Below are positions 10,040-21,383 of a stretch of DNA of 64,000 nucleotides, one piece after another. This DNA is from Mactra quadrangularis (taxonomy: Eukaryota; Mollusca; Bivalvia; Venerida; Mactridae). The notes beneath the pieces were generated by a model. That model was given only the letters and a program-made list of their open reading frames with translations, was not told where the DNA came from and did no database searches. The position numbers were made by a program, and so were the translations under genes. The stretch lies in the NCBI GenBank assembly GCA_025267735.1, contig CM046294.1, forward strand, positions 42,879,570 to 42,943,569, given 5' to 3'. Positions within the stretch are counted from its first letter, which is position 1. The number at the start of each line of letters is the position of its first letter.

Positions 10040-13000
10040 TTTCATAATTTGTAAATGTAAAATAATATTATTTTTAACAAGCCATCATGTATCGCATGAA
10101 ATAACTGTTACTTTTCTTTCCCCGAACTTTCCCAAATAATCTTGTGAATATTTAACGGTAGCTCCAAATCTTCCACACAAATATTGAGTCGACCGGTTAA
10201 CTTAACTAGGTCATATTGCAAGACAATTTGTACATATGATTCGGAATAGACAATTATAATTAACAGGCTGACTTGGGCGGTTTCGGATTAATTAATGTAA
10301 TATTTATTATAATTATGCACTATTTGAATATTTTCTCTATTATTTGGTTACGCCAAGAAGTTGAAGAAAAACAGTAGTTGTGTGTTAACATTCTAAAAAC
10401 CACGTGAATATATGCCCTGATTCAGTACATCACTTTTAATATAGCTCAAATTCCAGGTACTGGAGTCTGATTGGCTGGACAAAGGGGATTTCCCGCTACG
10501 AAATTCAAATTTCATGAGCTGATGTAAAATTTAGATATCTGCGCACTGATATATCGAAGACCTTGACTCGAGCAAATTAAAGTCGAAAATCACAACGTAA
10601 ATATCAGTTTTTAAGGTTTTAATAGTGACATTGATAATATGCTCCACTCGCCCAGGGCTAAACCCACCGAGTTAATTTAGTAAATATGTTTACTACATTT
10701 TATTTAAATTTTATTTACAAGTTAAATGAATGATGCGCACACTTAATCAGCGCCATTTAAATTACAATAAACCGATTTGATTGGTCAATATCGTGAAGTT
10801 TATTTACATCGGAAAGTCCAGTTGGTCATATTTGATTTACTGGGTTAATCATAGTACATCGAGTAGACCCACGTGACCGGATCACTTCGGGAAGTTGTGA
10901 GGAGTTTTGGTAAACAAAATGAGGTCATGACTTTAAAGTACAACTCAACAGGGGGTCTAAAAGTATGTGTTTCTTTTACTTATTTGAAAGAATAATATGT
11001 AATTAGATCATGGACCTTTAAAGTTGACATATCCAAAAGCGGTCTGGTACCAAATTTCTTTGTTAAAACCCCGATTTTCGAGGGCTCGACATGACTGATC
11101 TCCCCTTAATTCGGCGTCCGTTGCTAACGAAGCAAGGGAGATAACTCTTGCCAGAATCAGTTATGAGTAAACATGGCGGCATTGTTTGTTTTTTTAACGT
11201 CCTGTCTCAGTTCGATTTTTTCGAATTGGGATATATGATTGGTTTATTACCGGGTTGAGTTGACTCCGGATTTTAGGTGTGTTTGGCCTGCTAAATAAAA
11301 ACATGCATGACCGCTGATAAACGCTGGAGACTGTATTGGGTTTAGTCAGATACAACGATGAACAATTTGTCAAACTTGCGATCTTGTCCAGCTTCCAGAA
11401 CCAGATGTTTGATAGTTAAGAAGTAAAATTTAGGATATGACAGTAGTTTTATTACACAGTAAGTATCGATTTCATGTAGTATTATCGTAAATAAGTATTT
11501 TTTAATTCACAAAACCATTTTGGATTCGTCCTAAATACTTTCGTCCATGTTACCATTATTGGTCAAACCTAAATAAACCTTCTTTAGTGCAGTCTGTGTA
11601 CTTTTTTATTTGCAGTAATAATAAGTAAAATTAAGTATTTAATGAAATCTGACCATAATATTGATGTTTCACATGATTGATACCTCAATTTGTCCGTGTG
11701 AAGCACGTTCAAATTGATGGGGTGGAGGGGTACTGTCTGTTGTGGGGCTTTTATAAAAACATTTAATTTTGATTATTAATTAATTTATTTGAAGTCATCG
11801 CCATCTGATCTAAACATGTTTACTTGTAATCGCTGCACCAAATATTTCAATGCTCCAGATGTAGATAGCTTTATCTCTCATAAAATAACATTCAGGGGTG
11901 GGACTTTTATTAAGCAAATTTGCACACAGTTATGATCGTCATTATTTGTGCAATCTTTTTGTGACAACTTATTATTCCATTCAGGTGTAATGATTATACG
12001 TCATCAAGTTTTATTATTGTTTGAATAATGTGTTTATTTTGTTCATTGTAGGAGTAGGGTGATGTCAATAAAATACTTAATCCAGGAAGATAAATAGCTC
12101 CTCTTGTGTACTAGTTGGATTTATACAATCATACAAATGCTCAAAATATAAATACATGTTTTTTAGCAGCAGCATTTTTTATTCATGTAAGTATTAAATA
12201 TTTGTTTGGTTAATGCAACACTGCCCTAATACTAGTTGACAAAATTTTCACCAGGCTTGAAAAATATGGCACATCTGTTTAAATTTTGATCTTAAAGGAA
12301 AAAATCAATCAGGTTGTGTTGTCACTTAAACAATCAACTCTGGTTATACCCTTATATTTTCATGTAAACCATGGAATTAAGTTTTAAATGTATGAATTAT
12401 TTTTGAAAAATAAATTAGAGCAGTGTTGCAATAATAATAATCTAACAGGTCCTTCAACATTTGGACTGTTACAGTACAGTGGTTATGCAAAAAATTATTT
12501 TAGTCTGAACATGATACATCATGTTTACTTTCAATCAAGAAAAGTCTATGTAATAAATGTGAAGCACAATATATCTGTGCTTTTTCTAGATATGATGAGG
12601 AACTTGGATGTCTCTTCAATAAGAAAAGGGTAACTAACTATTCATGGACCCCTTTATCATCAGTTGTCCAGACAAAATGATTTTTTGAATTTAAATGAGA
12701 AAAAACACAACTTAATTTTAAAATATTTATTTGTCAACCAAAATTCAAATAATAATTCTTTCAACTGCTTATGTGAATTATCATAAGATAGCATTTAAAA
12801 GGTTCACACAGGTTTGATATTTTATTATTACTTAAAGTTGACTAGCATTCCAGGAGTCAGTTATTGATGTATCATCTTTTTGTCACCATAAAGTAATAAC
12901 TTGATATGTACATTCCAATGATGTGTCAAGTTTTTTTACAGCAGGTTTACTACTCTATCAGCATCCTAACTTGTTAAAAATAGTCTGTCTGAAAAAAAGA

Positions 13001-15070
13001 AAATGAACATAAAAGAATTATTTTCATTTTGTAATATATCATATTCACAATAATTTATAATTTCAGGATGTGCATCATCAACAAACATCAGAGATTTTCT
13101 GTTTCAGTTGTAAGAAGATTATATTAAGATGACACAGCATTCATTTAAAAGATTTAAAATATCAGAAGTTCTCCTCAAGTCATTCTTACTTATATCATTC
13201 AGCTAAGAATAGACTAGCTTAAAACTGATGATTGGCTGCATTATTCGCAACTGTGCAGAACATTTCTAGCCATTTGTGATCATTTGTTTTACAGTCCAAG
13301 CATAGCCATGTTTATCACATTACTACATGTGTCATTTTTATACAAATGTTTATAGTTTTGATATTAAAATATAATAATAGTGATTTGTGTTTGTCTTTAC
13401 AAAAAATTCTTGTAATAAATGTGCATAAATATGCATTTCAATTTGTTGATTTAACAAGGAGAACATAAGATTGCCTTGTGAAATGTTAGAAATATGAGCC
13501 CTTGAAACTAATTCCAAATTATTCAAGATATATTTGTAGCTTATTCTTGACATGTATTCATTGCACTTGACATAGAAAGCCTTCCACTAATATTGGGAGG
13601 TATAATGAGTTTTGACTCTGAAAGCTGAGGTTGATTTCCAGCCATAAGTTCCTTGACATATGTCAAAAAATTGACAAAAAGATTTCTTGCAAGTAGATCT
13701 AGTCAATTTTCAACTTATTGTGCAACAGTAATAGAATTCTGATAAAAATACACAAAATATGGTAACTTGTAAGTAAAGTTGGCTCTCAATTTGAGTCAAA
13801 GTGTTTTGAAATAGTCTTAAATGAAGTTTTAAACCATCATAAACATATATTTACCTGATTAAACTGAAGCAGAGTTGCATACTTGGCATTGCATTATAGT
13901 ATACAATTACATTTATAAGATCTTGTGTCTGTCAGGAACTCTGAAAAAAAACTGTAAAAACTAAAAAGCCTATCAAATTCTCTTTTATAACTAATTTATG
14001 CTGGTTGTTGGAAAGTGAAAGTATCACAGTTACTTTCATTTCCATGTTCTTGAAAATAAAGAAGCAGGAGGGGGAGCACGGATGTTTGTCTACCTGAAAG
14101 ATCCGCCCTTGAAATGTTTCTTTCAATTTAGTAGTGGGACACCCAGTTGATTTTCCAAAGGTAGATTTAATGATTCAGTATTTAAACAATGAAATACAAG
14201 ATAAACCACAATGGCATAGAATGACCCAATGTGTATTTAATTTAGTTATTTCTCAGAAACAAGAATCATTCACAAGGCTACAATGTTCCGTAATTTTCTT
14301 ATTCTACATTCCGTATGAATACTGGGTCTTGGAACAGACGCTGACATGACGAAATGCAAGCTAGTTGAATTCAGTGAAAATCAAGCACGTTTTTATGACA
14401 ATTGAAAGCCTTTCCAGTCGTTTGATAAGCTTTATATTCCAATAAAAATGACTAAGAATTACTATACTTACCATAAATGACGGCAATTCTTCATCTGAAA
14501 GTGATGTTGACAAACAAAAACAAAATGTCGTCATCATTGGAAAAGTTATTTTTGGAAAACGTAAATTAGGTCATGCCGGCCAGACACCACTATAACTTCA
14601 CGAGGAGTAATATTGATTATTTCCCTTTGAGTTAAGTAAAAATTTTCCTATCAAGGTATTGTAAAGTTTGCGGTCTCTAAAAAACACAAAAGTTATTCAA
14701 ATTTTATTTAAAATTCGACGGATACAGTGGCTCATAAAATGTATTTCACGCAAGCGTGATTTTCGAACTAATGAGTACGAACTACTACGTGGCCGAGCCG
14801 AGTTAACGAAGTGCATTATGGGAATGCACGGACTGTACGTGCAAAGGGAGGTAACTCCAAAATCAAGGGCAGGTAACACACTTAGCAACGCTAAAAGAAC
14901 GACTTTTAACGGCCCCTTGTGCCGTTGCTAAACGTTTCCTGACCAAAATACATGCGTCATATATCTTAGAATTGTCATTTTTATTGTATCAGCAAAAAAC
15001 TTAGGCATGTTTGACAGCGTGTTGAGTTCTACTTTAAAATAGAAGTTGTTTAGTTTTTTATTTATTTATT

Positions 15071-15330
15071 AGAGTAAACGCCGTATCAACACAATTTAGG
15101 TCATTTCACGGCGTCCAGCGCACCTAACCTAGCTTTCCTGGACCTTTGTCTATAACCAGTACCCACCTACCCTTCCACAAGGCCGGAAACTTCTCCATAA
15201 TATCTAATCAATGGAGGAAAATTGAAATTATTGTCAAATTTCCATGGAAGGGTACAACCTTCCCGTGTGGGATTCGAACCCATACCCCATTCGGGACACG
15301 AGATTCCAAATCCCGGCACGCTACTCACTG
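15071..15330 (-). mobile_element. SINE family C, reverse orientation
   Basis: Contains AAACGCCGTATCAACACAAT, the GGCGTCCAGCGCACCTAACC block, CTTCCACAAGGCCGGAAACT and the reversed tRNA-like box B GGATTCGAACCC near the right end. Confidence 0.9.
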
Positions 15331-16454
15331 TTTTGAAAACATTTGGAAGTTATTAAATGTCAATCTAACATGTTCAAAAATTGTACTTCTTTCAATATAA
15401 TGATAAATACGTATTAATGGCATAACGTGACAAAATAGAATTTGTTTAGGTTATAAAGTTTGTGCAAATCGATCCGACTTAGACCGTGCACCTGTTTAGA
15501 TTTACATGTACATGTACTGATACATATGTTTAAAGTCACTATATGAAGATAGAAAATTATTCATTTACTTGCAAGAGACAGAAAATCCGTCTTACAAACA
15601 TGAGGTTATGGAAATACAACAAGCATAAGAGACACAATAACGATTCAAAACTGCATAATTCATTAGTTAAAGCTTGACAAAGTGTTAATTTCTTAGAAAT
15701 GTTGGGTGCTTTTTTAAGAGCATATCTTATTCGTTTTTGCTACACATGTATAATTATATTGAATATTTATGATCCAAAATCGTTAGAGCTTAGTTATGTT
15801 ATTTAAAGAAAGTTGTTTTCAGTCTCAAGTCTTCTTTTAAAACATATTGTAATAAAATCTATTGTTTTAAGTTTCGACAACCAAATTCTACTTTCGGTTT
15901 CGGTCTACTTTCACTTTGAAATACAATAAATAACATAAACATACGAACATTAAATACATCGTACTTAAACAATAATAGTATTTATCTGATTGTTTTCTTA
16001 TTGGAGGACTGGTGTTTGAAATATATTCAAATGTTTAACTACTTTGCAATCAATGGACAGTGTTACTTTTGATAATAAGACTTTAATAAAGTAAGTAGGT
16101 AATTTTTTATTTTAAAACTCCCCCTAATATTCGTATCAGAATAAAGATCGTTGTCATGGCTATATCTTACACATACATCATCATGGGGGCGTTCAATAAC
16201 TTATGAATAAAAACACTATATAAACATTGATCAATCAATACACAGTTTTTATGTCATATATATGATCAAATAATAATCACAATGTATTAGATGTCAATTA
16301 CTTAACTTGGTGTTGTCAGTTACTTGAAGGTTTCAGGCCATACAGTACCCGCCATAAGTTATTATTATAACATATGTATACCATATTTGTATGGCGCTTT
16401 CTTCATATTGAAAATGTGTTCAAAAGTTATTGCACAAAGGAAATCCCTTCTTTG

Positions 16455-16950
16455 AAAACTTGACAATAATGTCAATTATTCCTCCATTTGTAAGGTACAT
16501 GAAGAAGTTTCTGGACTGGTGCACATGGAAGGGTGGGCGAGTACAGTAGCCTGTTCAATTACCCTAAACGTTCCAAAACGTTCCGTAACGATACATTTGG
16601 AACTACTCGGCCATTCGCTGCGAATAATCTAATCTAATAAACAAATATACAATCGTTAAGGCAATGAATGATGTTTCAAAATGTATGGACTAAAAACGAA
16701 ACATCAGTCATTGCCTAAACGATCGTATATTTGTTTACTTCAACACCGGTAGTTTCAAAATAGCGCCTAAATATGTCCGATATTATTCGCGGTAAATGGC
16801 AGATGAGTTCCGAATGTATCGTTACGGAACTTTTTGGAACGTTTAGGGTAATTGAACAGGCTACTGTTTATAGACAAAGGTCCAGGAAAGCTAGGTTAGG
16901 TCCGTAAAAGAACATAAATTGTGCTGACACGGCGTCCAACCTAGTATAAA
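16455..16950 (+). mobile_element. SINE family C interrupted by a MITE
   Basis: The left part (to GGGTGGGCGAGTAC at 16544) and the right part (from GTTTATAGACAAAGGTCCAG at 16866) are the two halves of one family-C body. In the intact copy at 43468 the same place reads GTACTGGTTATAGAC. The family-A MITE at 16545-16865 sits at the break. Confidence 0.88.
16545..16865. mobile_element. Palindromic MITE, family A, inserted in a SINE
   Basis: Ends AGTAGCCTGTTCAATTACCC and its exact reverse complement. The terminal inverted repeats run on for over 50 bases (AAACGTTCCAAAACGTTCC...), and a second inner hairpin (CGAAACATCA...CATTGCC) fills the centre. There is no coding capacity. Confidence 0.93.
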
Positions 16951-18659
16951 CAAAGACAATTTCAAGGAAACAAATTATGCATTTAGATTTTAATTTGTAT
17001 TCATGTAACATAGTTTTAATCAAACGCTAGTTAACAAATTAATGCTGATTTTGGAATTTGCTTAAATTACTCTTCCTTTTCTGTCAGCGGTAAAAGTTAT
17101 TCGGTTTGTCCTGTAACGGTTTGTACTTTCTCAAAGTACTTTTGAAAGGCACTGCATATATTGTTTAACTACAATAACTCAACCTTAAGGTACATAGGGA
17201 AACCGTCCAATTTGTTATCTCCTTTAAATATTGTCTTAGATAAACACTAAACCTTTAGGTCCTTTAATCAAATGCCTTCAAAATTGTTGGTCCATTTTTA
17301 TTACGTTGAGCATAATCAATACATTGTCCGGTTATAACTACTAATTACGACATAATTGTTATCGATAGGGGCTGGACCCGTCTCATTTAAAGACCCTATG
17401 CTGAGAAGATCATTGGCCATGGACTGCAATCTAAAATAAACATTTATTTGGTACATGTATATGTGCATTCAAATAACTCCAAGAACCTTTAATTATAAAA
17501 AAACGTGTTTAAAAAATAAAATCTTCACTGAAATTTGTTTAGACTAAATAGGTATTTTTTAAAGGGAAACAAGCATGAGATTTTGTTTTTGCGTGACTTC
17601 CCCAAATTTGGATGCATGCATTCTAAAATAGTGCATGAAAATCAATTATTGCATATTGGAGTGAAAATAGATCGAAACAAAAGTAGAATTTGTGAAGGTG
17701 GTCTTTGTAACAAAACTATACTCTAATACTTCACCAGATGTGAATTTTGATTTGTAAGCATGTCCGTTAAGTCATTACCAATCCTTTATTTTTATGTGTT
17801 CTTTGAAATTTGTAAATTACATTTGTATTTTTTGTTTCTAACCCACGGCTATAATGAAGTATTTTAAATAAATTTAGATTTATAATTGTTAAATAATTAC
17901 TTGCGAAGAAGCCCTTAAGACAGGGAAACAAAACTTTGATCACATTAACTTAAGTTTTAAAATCGATATCAGCAAAATATACCTTTTTGTGAATTTATAA
18001 GTGTTTTGTTATGAGACGGTTTGTTCATTAACTTCGAAATCTTATCCAATGTTTGCAATTATGAAATACAAAACATGTATTTATTAAATTAACTTCGAGA
18101 AATGAAGTTCTGGACACGTCATCACTTGATTTAAAGTCTTATTCTGTTTGTCTCTATTTCAAACCACTCATTTCGTTTTCTAATTCATATTGGAGCAAAA
18201 TGAAATCTAAAGGCGATTGAATGGAATGCGAGATTATGCACATAACTACAGTGCCATCCATAATTACCTTTACACTTTTATATATGTACGATTTGTATTT
18301 AAATTTTTACCAATACCTGATAGATTTAAAACGTATATTCAGATATTCAGATGTATAATAATTACAGTTGTAACAAGTATCATTACTCTTCTTTCAAATG
18401 TTACTCTCTATACCTTTACCAATGCATAAATACATCTAAAACAAGATTTAATTGTGTTAATGAAAAACCAGACGTTTTGAAATTGTAAAGGTAATTTTTG
18501 ATGGCGCTGTATATGTTTGATTGATTCAGAAATACTAATAACTTGTTTTACCTTACAATATTTTGTCCGCTTTCTGATCTCCAGTCTATGATGAATATAA
18601 TTTTTACGCGCTTAAACTAACAACACTATTGGTGCATTGAATCAAATTCAAGCCAACCT

Positions 18660-18895
18660 AATCACCGTTCCTGAAATGGTTAAATCTCTAGATTAAGCCG
18701 TTAATCAGTTACTAGGCCCATACCTCCATCAGTAAATGACAACCCCTATTAGTTTAGAATCAAAGGTAAGAGGGAGAAAGGCCGTAGAAATTATTTCATT
18801 ACCAAGCTTCATGAAGGTATGCCCTGTCTGGGAATTGAACTGAAGTTCAGTAGACTTGCGTACTACCGACTGCCAGCTGAACTCATTGACTAGAT
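18660..18895 (-). mobile_element. SINE family A, diverged, reverse orientation
   Basis: The reverse strand shows the family-A head and body: TTCAGCTGGCAGTCGGTAG-like start, CTTCATGAAGC/AGCTTGGT region and the AGGTTGAC-side remnants near 18670. It lies inside the large inverted-repeat structure. Confidence 0.6.
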
Positions 18896-19691
18896 GACTA
18901 ATATATTTTTTTACTAAGAAGGCGTGAAGGAAGTCTTGATCCCTGGTTTACCAATCCTTTTAAAATAGCCAACTCAGACAAAATATCCAAAACGCCTCTA
19001 GCATTGTGTGGTTAAAATCTTACTTTAAAACATATCTGAAAAGCTGAGTCCTCAAACTGACGAACCTTCGATATGCCATCGTACTGAGCAAAGAGGATAT
19101 AATTATTGTGAATTCCATGTCATATGATGCTTCCCATATTCAAGTCAAATGTTTTACAATGCGATGCCATCATTCTGTAAAAGTCCCATTATCAAAAGTA
19201 ACACTGTTTTTGGACTGCAAAGAAAGTGGACATTTATCTATATCAAACACCTCTAATGAACATGATTGTTTTAATCAAGTGGAAATATTGCTTAAATGTT
19301 TATGCTTTGTTTATGTTATTTATTGCTTTGCAACGTGAAAGTAGATCGAAACCGAAAGTAGAAGTTGGTTGTCAATACTTGAAACAATAGTTTTGATCAC
19401 AGTATGTTTAAGATGAAGTCATGTTATAGAAAATAACTGCTCCAAATTACATAATACGCTCTAAAACTACTTTGGATCAGGTATATTAAAAATTAACGTA
19501 TATGAATATAGTGTGCTCTTATAAAAGTACCCATCTTTTTTAAGAAATGGACACTTGGTCAAATTTAAATTTAGAAAGCAGAATGGTTTGATCTGTTTAT
19601 TGTGTATCTTTTACATGTTATATTTTGATAACTTCTTGAATGTAAAAGAGTATTATACAAGTTTACTGTTATTGAAAGTATCTTCAAGTAG

Positions 19692-19908
19692 GAGCGGGCG
19701 TGGTCGAGCGGATACGACGTTGGACTTGTAATAATTGGATGGCAAGCTCCACGTTGGTTCGAATCCCATCCAAAACCTACCCCGTTGTTTCCTTGAGCAA
19801 GAAACTTTATCCTACTAGCTCAGTACTGGGGAACCAGAAAGCAGACCCGAAAGTGATTAATTTAAGTTAAACGAACTTGTTTTACAATCAAGCTAAAATA
19901 AATTAGTA
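19692..19908 (+). mobile_element. SINE family B
   Basis: Begins GAGCGGGCGTGGTCGAGCGG, has box B GGTTCGAATCCC, the TTGAGCAAGAAACTT and CTACTAGCTCAGTACTGGGG blocks, and ends AGCTAAAATAAATTA. It starts within a few bases of the right end of the large inverted repeat. Confidence 0.9.
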
Positions 19909-21383
19909 ATGGTATAGTGGCTATAGTAGTGGTATAATGTATGCAGGTTTAGCGGTATGAATGTTAGACAAATAACATGTAGAAAGTACACTATCACACC
20001 TGCTATTTGATCTTTTACAACACGTGCATGTCTCGTCTTTTTGACCACTAATATACGTACATTTTAAATTTTGTGCAGAGTCATTTAAAATTTAAAGTCA
20101 TTTATCTAGCTGTTCTATAGGTATTACAATTTTAAAGAGAAGTAAAACCAATGTATTCAGCATTTTGTTTAATGACCCCAAGACTATACTCTAGTTGGCC
20201 CTTTCGTAATATACATTGTATATATTATCAAAACAATCGAAAGTCCATTTTTTGGTTGGAATAAACGCCGTCGTAGCAACACATTGTACTGGTTATATAA
20301 CGGCGACCAGTCAAGCCACTGTTCCGGGAAAGGCCAAATCTCTGAATTTAGTTTTTGACGAGGGCATTAACTATTATGGGCATGCATGTACTTCCATCAG
20401 TACTGAAACTGTCCTACATGATTTAGAATCAGTGGTTGGAGGGAGAGCAGCCGTAGGAATTATTTTATGATCAAGTACAAAATGTACAACGAAAGTATGC
20501 CCGGAATCTAATAGAAAAAAACCCTCGATCAGTACACTTGTGTGCAACAAACTGACCTAACCACTTTTGACTTACGATAAATTTTCTAATAAAATCAAAT
20601 GATTGGTCGATAAAGTCAAAACAAAATAATTATCGAACATAATTCCGCATGAGTCATGATTTCACTCAAATGAAAACTATAAACATTTAGAGTATTACTT
20701 CAACATATTTGGTGATTATCAAATATAAATGACGTATGGTCTCTATGATTAGTTAAATTATCATAATTAATTGTTTATTAATTGATTATCCGAACAAATG
20801 GTAATATTTGAATATTTTGAAAGGTAATATTGAATAACCCTGGCAGGTTGGACATGAAGGTAACGACTCATACTGTTCAACGTAACGACTGTGTTGTCAA
20901 TAGCCGTTCCCTCGTAAACGTTGTATTCGAGCATTGACAAGTTAACGGTTATTTTAACCTCAGGGGACGGAAATCGTTGACGTTGTCGATGATGAGATAT
21001 CGTTGATATTCGTTCGCGTATTAGAAAAACCGCGGAAGTTTTTATTGAAATATGTTTATTAGTAATTAAAGCAAATCTTAGTTACAAAACACGTGCTTGA
21101 TTTTAGTAAAGTAGTTTAGTATAAAGCTGTCGTGCTTGGTGACAAAGTCAAGCAATTTGAAGAACTCATTTAGATTTTTATATCAATTTAAAAGAAAATT
21201 TGGACTTATAATAAATAATAAAGAAATTGAAGTTTTATTCATTGATTCGAGTTATATAATTTAACATAATTGAAATTTTATATAGCAACTAAAAGGAAAC
21301 AGAAATTTGTGAATGGATTTATAAATTATATATTGTTTTAAGTCACAGAAAATATTGAAATACACAAAGACAAAAAAAAAACA
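19909..21383. promoter_or_regulatory. 5' flank of the Reeler gene
   Basis: Holds a reversed SINE (20258-20570), then AT-rich sequence with a CpG-containing patch at about 20850-21030 (AACGTAACGACTG, CGTTGACGTTGTCG) that could be promoter. A TATAAAG at 21120 is 264 bases before the ATG. The transcription start is not determined. Confidence 0.3.
20258..20570 (-). mobile_element. SINE family A, reverse orientation
   Basis: Begins with the reverse complement of the family tail (AACGCCGTCGTAGCAACACA) and ends with the reversed tRNA-like head (CTCGATCAGTACACTTGTG). Body blocks are recognisable though diverged. Confidence 0.75.

Larger units (their letters stand above)
9949..15544. other. Gene-poor intergenic region
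   Basis: Contains the GPCR 3' UTR, then mostly AT-rich sequence. Two GC-richer islands, about 10860-11420 and 14810-14940, look promoter-like. The first has an ACATGGCGGC start-site-like motif at 11171. The second has the palindrome GTGCATTATGGGAATGCAC at 14811-14829. A SINE lies at 15071-15330. No gene could be assembled. Isolated frames, for example 14134-14349 on +, are not supported by splice sites or a recognisable product. Confidence 0.45.
15545..19690. repeat. Large structure with ~0.5 kb inverted arms
   Basis: The left arm, about 15545-16090, and the right arm, about 19190-19690, are diverged reverse complements of each other. Anchors: TTCTACTTTCGGTTTCG at 15889 against its reverse near 19350; AGTGTTACTTTTGATAA at 16060 against TTATCAAAAGTAACACTG at 19189; AAATAACATAAACA, GATACACAATAA/GAGACACAATAA and others in the same order. 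The 3.1 kb between them has no transposase-like frame, but holds the interrupted SINE, a reversed family-A SINE and AT-rich filler. It may be a long-TIR transposon or an old inverted duplication. Confidence 0.75.

Noticed and set aside
12388..12633. 81-residue plus-strand frame
   Set aside because: Asn/Ile/Lys-rich composition typical of AT-rich non-coding DNA, with no splice context and no recognisable motif.
10920..15045. Possible inverted arms CTTTAAAGTACAACTCAACA near 10938 and its reverse near 15025
   Set aside because: Similarity does not extend convincingly beyond about 20 bases, so chance is likely.
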